Shown here piece by piece: positions 59,591 to 64,000 of a DNA stretch of 64,000 bases. The translations under genes and the position numbers were made by a program. Numbering within the stretch: position 1 is the stretch's first letter; every line of letters begins with the position of its first letter. The notes beneath the pieces are model-generated. The model did no database searches. It saw only the letters and a list, made by a program, of their open reading frames with translations, and was not told the DNA's origin. Source of the DNA: JADGRB01 sp963835825 (lineage in GTDB: Bacteria; Myxococcota_A; Polyangia; Fen-1088); contig CAWIGZ010000004.1 in NCBI GenBank assembly GCA_963835825.1, positions 124,001 to 188,000 on the forward strand. Reading direction: 5' to 3'.

Positions 59591-59729
59591 AACCACCGGC
59601 CCGTCTGCGGCAGCCGATCGAGCCAGCGTCGGAGGAACCGGTACGTGGGCGCGTCGAGCCGGAGATCGAGGCGACCGACACGCGATCCGGGTAACAGGGC
59701 TAAGGTCGGGCTACGGTGCTTCACGGGCG

Positions 59730-59990
59730 CCGACCGCCCTGCAGCTCTGGCTTCCGCGCTTGACCTGGTACCAGTCGACGCGGCATACATTCGCCTCGCA
59801 CTGGGTCACCAATGCCTGCCCCTATGGAAAGCTCCGGGATCTCTCGGGCCACAGCAACCGTCCAGGTGGACGAGCGCTGCCCCGGACGGTTCGGGCGTAC
59901 CGAAGGGCGGGATCCTTTCGTCGACCTTGGGCCAGGCAAGAGCACGGCGCGCGCGAGGAGGGCACAATAGGGGCGCAATGACTTTGGCGG
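59730..59990 (+). pseudogene. Tyrosine recombinase (integrase) C-terminal remnant
   Basis: LQLWLPRLTWYQSTRHTFASHWVTN ... KLRDLSGHSN corresponds to the phage-integrase box II region: the Arg and Thr-Phe-Ala-Ser after His, then the (L)GH-S motif. The catalytic Tyr region follows in a shifted frame as VQVDERC, where Tyr is replaced, and no upstream half exists. It ends about 40 bases before the intact tRNA-Ser, the usual place for an integrase relative to its attachment site. Confidence 0.7.
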
Positions 59991-60027
59991 GTCCAAAATC
60001 CGCCCGCAACTAGCTGAAATTATTATC

Positions 60028-60114
60028 GGAGAGGTGGCTGAGTGGCCGAAAGCGCCTGATTCGAAATCAGGTTTGGGCGCAAGTCCAACGTGGGTTCGAC
60101 TCCCACCCTCTCCT
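60028..60114 (+). tRNA. tRNA-Ser(CGA)
   Basis: Acceptor stem GGAGAGG/CCTCTCC (60028-60034 and 60107-60113), anticodon stem-loop CCTGA-TTCGAAA-TCAGG giving anticodon CGA, a long variable arm (TTTGGGCGCAAGTCCAA), and T-arm GTGGG-TTCGACT-CCCAC. No encoded CCA. Its 5' half is duplicated at 57845, so the present gene may be a hybrid formed on integration. Its promoter would then lie within the island. Confidence 0.93.
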
Positions 60115-60123
60115 CGATAACAC

Positions 60124-60225
60124 AGGAACCCTCAAAGGGTTCCTGCAACCTCCCGCGATGGGGTCGGCCGGGCAAAGCCCGTCCGTCCCCGACGCGATCT
60201 TCTGCGTGTGGGAGGTTGCCGTCAG
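60124..60225 (+). repeat. Dispersed hairpin element, copy 3
   Basis: AGGAACCCT (60124-60132) and AGGGTTCCT (60136-60144) form a perfect 9-bp stem, followed by AACCTCCCGCGATGGGG, GGCCGGGCAAAGCCCG and GACGCGATC. An outer pairing GCAACCTCCC/GGGAGGTTGC (about 60145 and 60209) encloses the rest. It lies between the two tRNA-Ser genes and closely matches copy 4 at 62001. Confidence 0.75.
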
Positions 60226-60241
60226 AAAAACAGAATAGCCT

Positions 60242-60326
60242 GGAGAGATGTCCGAGTGGCCGAAGGAGCACGATTGGAAATCGTGTGTACCGAAAGGTAC
60301 CGAGGGTTCGAATCCCTCTCTCTCCT
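60242..60326 (+). tRNA. tRNA-Ser(GGA)
   Basis: Acceptor stem GGAGAGA/TCTCTCC, anticodon stem-loop ACGAT-TGGAAA-TCGT region with anticodon GGA, long variable arm GTGTACCGAAAGGTACC, and T-arm GAGGG-TTCGAAT-CCCTC. No encoded CCA. It lies about 130 bases after tRNA-Ser(CGA), separated by a hairpin element. Confidence 0.94.
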
Positions 60327-60357
60327 CAATCTAGTCGGGGGGCGTCGGCGCTGACGC

Positions 60358-61312
60358 GCCTTTGGCCCCCCGCGCCCCCGGCTCGCTTCGCGTGGCGAAG
60401 CCACGCTGCGCTCGCTGCGGTGGAGGGGCGGGGGAATTGGGCGGGCGTGCACCGGGAGGGCGCGCCTTTGGCCCCCCGCGCCCCCGGCTCGCTTCGCGTG
60501 GCGAAGCCACGCTGCGCTCGCGGCGGGGGAATTGGGCGGGCGTGCACCGGGAGGGCGCGCCTTTGGCCCCCCGCGCCCCCGGCTCGCTTCGCGTGGCGAA
60601 GCCACGCTGCGCTCGCATGCGGTGGAGGGGCGGGGGATTGGGCGGGCGTGCACCGGGAGGGCGCGCCTTTGGCCCCCCGCGCCCCCGGCTCGCTTCGCGT
60701 GGCGAAGCCACGCTGCGCTCGCATGCGGTGGAGGGGCGGGGGAATTGGGCGGGCGTGCACCGGGAGGGCGCGCCTTTGGCCCCCCGCGCCCCCGGCTCGC
60801 TTCGCGTGGCGAAGCCACGCTGCGCTCGCATGCGGTGGAGGGGCGGGGGAATTGGGCGGGCGTGCACCGGGAGGGCGCGCCTTTGGCGCCCCGCGCCCCC
60901 GGCTCGCTTCGCGTGGCGAAGCCACGCTGCGCTCGCATGCGGTGGAGGGGCGGGGGATTGGGCGGGCGTGCACCGTTCGCGCCTTTGGCCCCCCGCGCCC
61001 CGGCTCGCTTCGCGTGGCGAAGCCACGCTGCGCTCGCTGCGGTGGAGGTGCGGGGGAATTGGGGGGGCGTGCACCGTTCGCGCCTTTGGCCCCCCGCGCC
61101 CCCGGCTCGCTTCGCGTGGCGAAGCCACGCTGCGCTCGCTGCGGTGGAGGTGCGGGGGAATTGGGGGGGCGTGCACCGTTCGCGCCTTTGGCCCCCGGCG
61201 CCCCCGGCTCGCTTCGCGTGGCGAAGCCACGCTGCGCTCGCATGCGGTGGAGGGGCGGGGGAATTGGGCGGGCGTGCACCGGGAGGGCGCGCCTTTGGCC
61301 CCCCGCGCTCGG
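60358..61312 (+). repeat. Tandem array, nine copies of a ~95-107 bp unit plus a partial
   Basis: Copies begin GCCTTTGGC at 60358, 60464, 60559, 60665, 60772, 60879, 60981, 61082, 61184 and, truncated, 61290. Each has GGCTCGCTTCGCGTGGCGAA, able to form GCTTCGC/GCGAAGC or, alternatively, GTGGC/GCCAC; then GGTGGAGGGGCGGGGG and GGGCGTGCACC. Two sub-types occur: copies 1-6 and 9 end with GGGAGGGCGC, the others with GTTCGC. Long open frames crossing it in several directions are artefacts of the period. It lies between tRNA-Ser and the convergent bcp gene. Confidence 0.96.
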
Positions 61313-61332
61313 GGGATAGGGGGGGTGCGGGG

Positions 61333-61827
61333 TCAGGCTGCGGCGCGGAGTTGCCTCAGCCTCTCGCGGACGGCTTCGGCGTGGCCGGCGGACTTCACGC
61401 GGGCCCAGTGATGGGCGATCTTTCCCTCGGGCGAGATGATCACCGTCGAGCGGATGACGCCGATGGACTTCTTGCCGTAGAGGACCTTCTCGCCCCAGGC
61501 GCCGTAGGCGGCCATCGCCTTGCGCTCGGGGTCGCTGAGCAGGCGGACCTTCAGCTTGTACTTGGCGATGAACTTGCGGTGGCTCTCGGTCGTGTTCGGG
61601 CTGCAGCCGACGACGGTCGCGTCCAGCTTCTCGAAGTCCTTGAGGCCGTTGGTGAAGTCGCAGGCCTCGGTGGTGCAGCCGGGCGTGTCGTCGTTCGGAT
61701 AGAAGTAGAGAACCAGCCAGCTCCCCTTGAAGTCGCTCAGCTTGACCGGCTTGTCGTCCTGGTCGGGAAGGGTGAACGCGGGCGCCTTCTGCCCGACGTC
61801 GATGATTTTTTCTTTGTCGGCGGCCAT
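61333..61827 (-). CDS. bcp: Thioredoxin-dependent peroxiredoxin (Bcp/PrxQ)
   Basis: 164 residues. Peroxidatic Cys in PNDDTPGCTTEACDFTN, with the second Cys 5 residues later (the PrxQ arrangement), and the N-terminal VGQKAPAFTLPDQDDKPVKLSDFKGSWLVLYFYP. Reduces hydrogen peroxide and organic peroxides. It ends 20 bases after the tandem array. ATG at 61827. Intact frame. Confidence 0.94.
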   Translation of the reverse strand: MAADKEKIIDVGQKAPAFTLPDQDDKPVKLSDFKGSWLVLYFYPNDDTPGCTTEACDFTNGLKDFEKLDATVVGCSPNTTESHRKFIAKYKLKVRLLSDPERKAMAAYGAWGEKVLYGKKSIGVIRSTVIISPEGKIAHHWARVKSAGHAEAVRERLRQLRAAA

Positions 61828-61898
61828 CGGCCGTTCTTACCACGGCCGGTTGTACGGCTGCGCTGGATCTCGGGGCCGTTCTGTGACAGATAGGGGGC

Positions 61899-61980
61899 GG
61901 TCCCGGGCGACGGAACGCCAGTGAACCCCGCCAGGCCCGGAAGGGAGCAACGGTAACCAGCCGACCGGGTGCTCGGGGCC
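61899..61980 (+). ncRNA. ffs: Signal recognition particle RNA, small bacterial (4.5S) type
   Basis: The conserved apical domain reads GCCAGGCCCGGAAGG (about 61930-61944) then GAGCAACGGTAACC, matching the SRP RNA tetraloop and Ffh-binding internal loop. The ends pair as GGTCCCGGGC (61899-61908) with GCTCGGGGCC (61971-61980). With Ffh it targets nascent membrane proteins. Exact ends are approximate to a few bases. Divergent from bcp. Confidence 0.88.
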
Positions 61981-62000
61981 ATTATCAACTCAGGAACAGG

Positions 62001-62066
62001 GGAACCCTCGAAGGGTTCCTGAAACCTCCCGCGATGGGGCCCGCCGGTCGCCGACGCGATCGACTC
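62001..62066 (+). repeat. Dispersed hairpin element, copy 4
   Basis: GGAACCCT (62001-62008) and AGGGTTCC (62012-62019) form a perfect 8-bp stem with a 3-base loop, then AACCTCCCGCGATGGGG and GACGCGATC as in copy 3. It directly follows the SRP RNA, where it could terminate that transcript, although no U-tract follows. Confidence 0.72.
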
Positions 62067-62086
62067 GCAGAGAGACGGTTCAACAG

Positions 62087-62437
62087 ATGGCCGACGTCGT
62101 CTACTTCATCAACGACATGCTCTTCTCGTCGAAGCTGCGCGAGGCGGCGAAGGCGACCGGGGTGACGGTGCAGCCGGCGCGCGAGCCGGCGGCGTTCGCG
62201 GCCGCGGCGCGCGAGGCGAAGCTGGCCATCGTCGACCTGCGGCTGCCGACGGCGATGGCGGCGCTGGAGGCGCTGGGCGGCGCGGTCCGGACCGTCGGGT
62301 TCATCGATCACGAGAAGACCGACGTGATGGACGCCGCCCGGGCCAAGGGGTGCAGCGACGTGATGGCCAAGGGGCAGTTCGCCAACGCGCTCCCCAAGTT
62401 ACTGGCGTCACTCGTCGGCAGCTCGCCGTCGGTGTAG
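62087..62437 (+). CDS. Small receiver-like protein
   Basis: 116 residues with a CheY-like alternation: VVYFINDMLFSSKLREAAKA, REAKLAIVDLRLP, VRTVGFIDHEKTDVMDAARAKGCSDVMAKGQF. The phospho-Asp could be that in VDLRLP, but the acidic pair at the first strand is replaced (FIND), so phosphorylation is doubtful. A pseudo-receiver of unknown role. ATG at 62087; no clear ribosome-binding site. Confidence 0.65.
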   Translation: MADVVYFINDMLFSSKLREAAKATGVTVQPAREPAAFAAAAREAKLAIVDLRLPTAMAALEALGGAVRTVGFIDHEKTDVMDAARAKGCSDVMAKGQFANALPKLLASLVGSSPSV

Positions 62438-62497
62438 ATCGAACGGGCGGGCTTGGGCTCGCGCCCGAATACTGGGGTATGTTTTGGCGAGGGCAGC

Positions 62498-63496
62498 GTG
62501 ACTTCCGAGCACGACGACCACCGCGGTCACGACCACCAACGTGACGATCACGGCCACGGCCCTGACCACGACCACGACCACGGTCACTCGCATACCCACC
62601 TGGCGGAGCTGCGCGACCTCTCCCGACGGCGCCTCCTCGTCGCGCTCGCGCTCACCAGCACGTTCCTGATCGTCGAGATCGGGGCCGGGATCTGGTCCGG
62701 GAGCTTGGCGCTGCTGTCCGACGCCGGCCACATGTTGACCGACGCCGGCGCCCTCGGGCTGGCGCTCTGGGCGCAGGCGCTGAGCACCCGCCCGCGCTCG
62801 AGTCGCAAGACCTTCGGCTACCGGCGGGCCGAGATCCTCGCCGCGGCGGCCAACGGGATCGTCCTGGGGATCACCGCGGTCGGGGTGATCGTCGAGGCGG
62901 TGGGTCGACTGGCCGCGCCCCCCCCGGTCAACGCCCGCATCATGCTCGTCGTCGCGGTCATCGGTCTCCTCGTCAACCTGGTCGGGGCCTGGAATCTCTC
63001 CCGCGGCGGGACTCGCAACCTGAATCTCAGGGCCGCCACCGTCCACATGCTCGCGGATGCCGCAGGGTCGGCCGCGGCGATCACCGCGGCGATTCTGATT
63101 CTCGCGTTCGGCTGGAATCGGGCCGATCCCATCACCTCGATCGTCATCTCCGCCTTGATCCTGACCGGGTCCTGGCGTCTCCTTCGGGACGCCACCCACG
63201 TGTTGATGGAGGGCGTGCCGCCGGGGGTCGACATCGCGTCCCTGGAGCGCGTGGCCGGCGAGACGCCCGGGGTGTGCGACGTTCACGATCTGCACGTCTG
63301 GTCGATCGTCGACGACGCACCCGTCATCACGGCCCACGTCGTCATCGATCCAGGGGCCCACGGGGTCGAGGTGGCGCGCGACGTCGGACGTCGCATCGAA
63401 GAGGCCGTGGGGCAGTGCCACGTCACCGTGCAACCCGAGGCGGCGCAGCAGGACCAGCGGCTCTTTCCGGCGGGCGGGCTGGTCCGGCCGCGCTGA
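62498..63496 (+). CDS. Cation diffusion facilitator (CzcD/ZitB-like)
   Basis: 332 residues. An N-terminal His/Asp-rich lead (DDHRGHDHQRDDHGHGPDH...) binds metal. Six membrane spans follow, with the substrate-site residues HML and D in LLSDAGHMLTDAGAL and HMLADAAGS in span 5. A cytoplasmic C-terminal domain (VCDVHDLHVWSI) ends it. It exports Zn2+ (or Co2+, Cd2+) in exchange for protons. The GTG at 62498 has GCGAGGG upstream and is preferred over the longer frame at 62453. Confidence 0.9.
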   Translation: MTSEHDDHRGHDHQRDDHGHGPDHDHDHGHSHTHLAELRDLSRRRLLVALALTSTFLIVEIGAGIWSGSLALLSDAGHMLTDAGALGLALWAQALSTRPRSSRKTFGYRRAEILAAAANGIVLGITAVGVIVEAVGRLAAPPPVNARIMLVVAVIGLLVNLVGAWNLSRGGTRNLNLRAATVHMLADAAGSAAAITAAILILAFGWNRADPITSIVISALILTGSWRLLRDATHVLMEGVPPGVDIASLERVAGETPGVCDVHDLHVWSIVDDAPVITAHVVIDPGAHGVEVARDVGRRIEEAVGQCHVTVQPEAAQQDQRLFPAGGLVRPR

Positions 63497-63517
63497 GCGG
63501 GCCCGACGGTCGCGCGG

Positions 63518-64000
63518 TCAGGGCCCGAACATCGGCAGCAGCTCGCGCAGGGAGGCGACGATCAGATCGGGAGAGCCCCAGTCGGCGTGCTCCTCGGGCG
63601 GCAGCGGCGCCGCGCGCAGGAGGACCGTCCGGCAGCCGGCGCGCCGTCCGGCGATGACGTCGAACTTGTAGTCGCCGACGGTGAGCGTCTCTTCGGGCGC
63701 GCGCGCCGAGCTGCCGGCACAGCGCCAGCACGCCGTCGGGCGCCGGCTTGTGCGGCCCGTCCTCGCGCGTGTAGATCGCCTGGAAGCGGAGGTCGAACAT
63801 CCGCGCGAACGTCAACACCACCTCGCGCACGTTGCGGGTCAGGATCCCGATGGGGATCTCCGCGCCTGGCCAGCTGGCCCAGCAGATCGGCGCAGCCGTC
63901 GGTCAGCGTGGCGCCGGCGATGGCCGTCAGCTCGTGCCGGCGCATGATCTCCTCGGCGCGGGCCCGCTCGGCGGGCGTCGGCGTCGGCCAGCTGCTCGAG
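63518..64000 (-). CDS. HAD-family hydrolase (phosphoglycolate phosphatase-like), partial, frameshifted
   Basis: The gene enters from beyond the right edge. Reading across frames gives RRHELTAIAGATLTDGCADLL, IGILTRNVREVVLTFARMF (motif II, the Thr), YTREDGPHKPAPDGVLALC (motif III, the Lys), then EETLTVGDYKFDVIAGRRAGCRTVLLRAA (motif IV, with Asp). Two shifts, near 63868 and 63705, the second within a GCGCGCGC run. Motif I (DxDGT) lies outside the window. Probably a small phosphatase; substrate unknown. Confidence 0.78.

Larger units (their letters stand above)
57842..60064. mobile_element. Degraded genomic island at tRNA-Ser(CGA)
   Basis: The segment is bounded by a 40-base direct repeat with one mismatch (57842-57881 and 60025-60064), which is the 5' half of tRNA-Ser through the anticodon loop. 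Inside are the Tae4-Tai4 pair, a SRAP remnant, and a tyrosine-recombinase remnant placed next to the intact tRNA, as expected at an integration site. The Tae4 region is about 55-62% GC in the lines I tallied, against about 70% around. It carries no intact integrase, so it is fixed. Confidence 0.65.

Noticed and set aside
58042..60027. A complete T6SS or VgrG/PAAR cargo cassette
   Set aside because: Both strands were read for Hcp, VgrG (spike) and PAAR motifs; none is present in the window.
60358..61312. Possible CRISPR array
   Set aside because: Units are contiguous, ~100 bases and nearly identical throughout, with no unique spacers, and no cas gene is nearby.
60326..61843. Long open frames of 300-505 codons in several directions across the tandem array
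   Set aside because: They arise because the ~100-base GC-rich unit lacks stops in several frames; all encode the same repeated low-complexity text and none resembles a protein family.

Overview
The window is GC-rich (roughly 70% by eye), densely coded chromosomal DNA from a Gram-negative bacterium, most likely a member of the Myxococcota or a close deltaproteobacterial lineage. This placement is inferred from gene content: two OmpA proteins with thrombospondin type 3 calcium repeats, a PilZ-PEGA fusion, a receiver-DUF4388-J-TPR protein, a very large TPR protein, a transmembrane Ser/Thr kinase, an orphan NtrY-like kinase and small CxxCH proteins. The gene order rpsB-tsf-pyrH-frr, leuC-leuD and ilvB-ilvN is conventional.

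Layout. 0-6.5 kb: end of rseP, tsaB, a hybrid histidine kinase, a LysR regulator divergent from leuCD, and two small DUF genes. 6.4-10.7 kb: an operon on the minus strand (Omp85 protein, DUF4390, NtrY-like kinase) plus a small helical protein. 10.8-18 kb: recQ, DoxX, a three-gene ABC-2 exporter, a lone receiver and fabV. 18-25 kb: envelope genes (OmpA/TSP3, CxxCH protein, a Gly-rich protein, a PHP hydrolase, an exported protein). 24.8-34 kb: release-factor-like protein, methyltransferase, ilvBN, PaiB, PilZ-PEGA and a lipoprotein sulfatase. 34-45 kb: PfkB kinase, a second OmpA, TIM-barrel and GST-like genes, the translation operon and inositol-phosphate synthase. 45-57.7 kb: ferritin-like protein, signalling fusion, glmU, SCP2, a GT-C enzyme, TPR giant, Amt and a Ser/Thr kinase. 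57.8-60.1 kb: a degraded integrated element at tRNA-Ser. 60-64 kb: two tRNA-Ser genes, a tandem repeat array, bcp, the SRP RNA, a CDF transporter and a HAD phosphatase.

The most interesting region is 57.84-60.06 kb. A 5' fragment of tRNA-Ser(CGA) and the intact gene form a 40-bp direct repeat around a lower-GC segment. That segment carries a translationally coupled pair that I recognise as the type VI secretion amidase effector Tae4 and its immunity protein Tai4, plus remnants of a tyrosine integrase and of a SRAP (YedK) protein. No T6SS structural gene is in the window.

A second theme is structured repeats. The three longest non-coding gaps (33.5-34.1, 44.5-45.2 and 60.3-61.3 kb) each lie between convergent transcription units and are packed with inverted and direct repeats. 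One family shows paired, compensating changes in its two arms. A separate hairpin element recurs at least four times.

Caution on quality. About eighteen otherwise convincing genes, including leuC, leuD, ilvB, ilvN, pyrH and tsf, need one to three single-base corrections to read through. Almost all are one extra base, often inside or beside GCGC, and the corrected lengths match the families. I treat these as probable sequencing errors and give whole-gene coordinates, noting each site.
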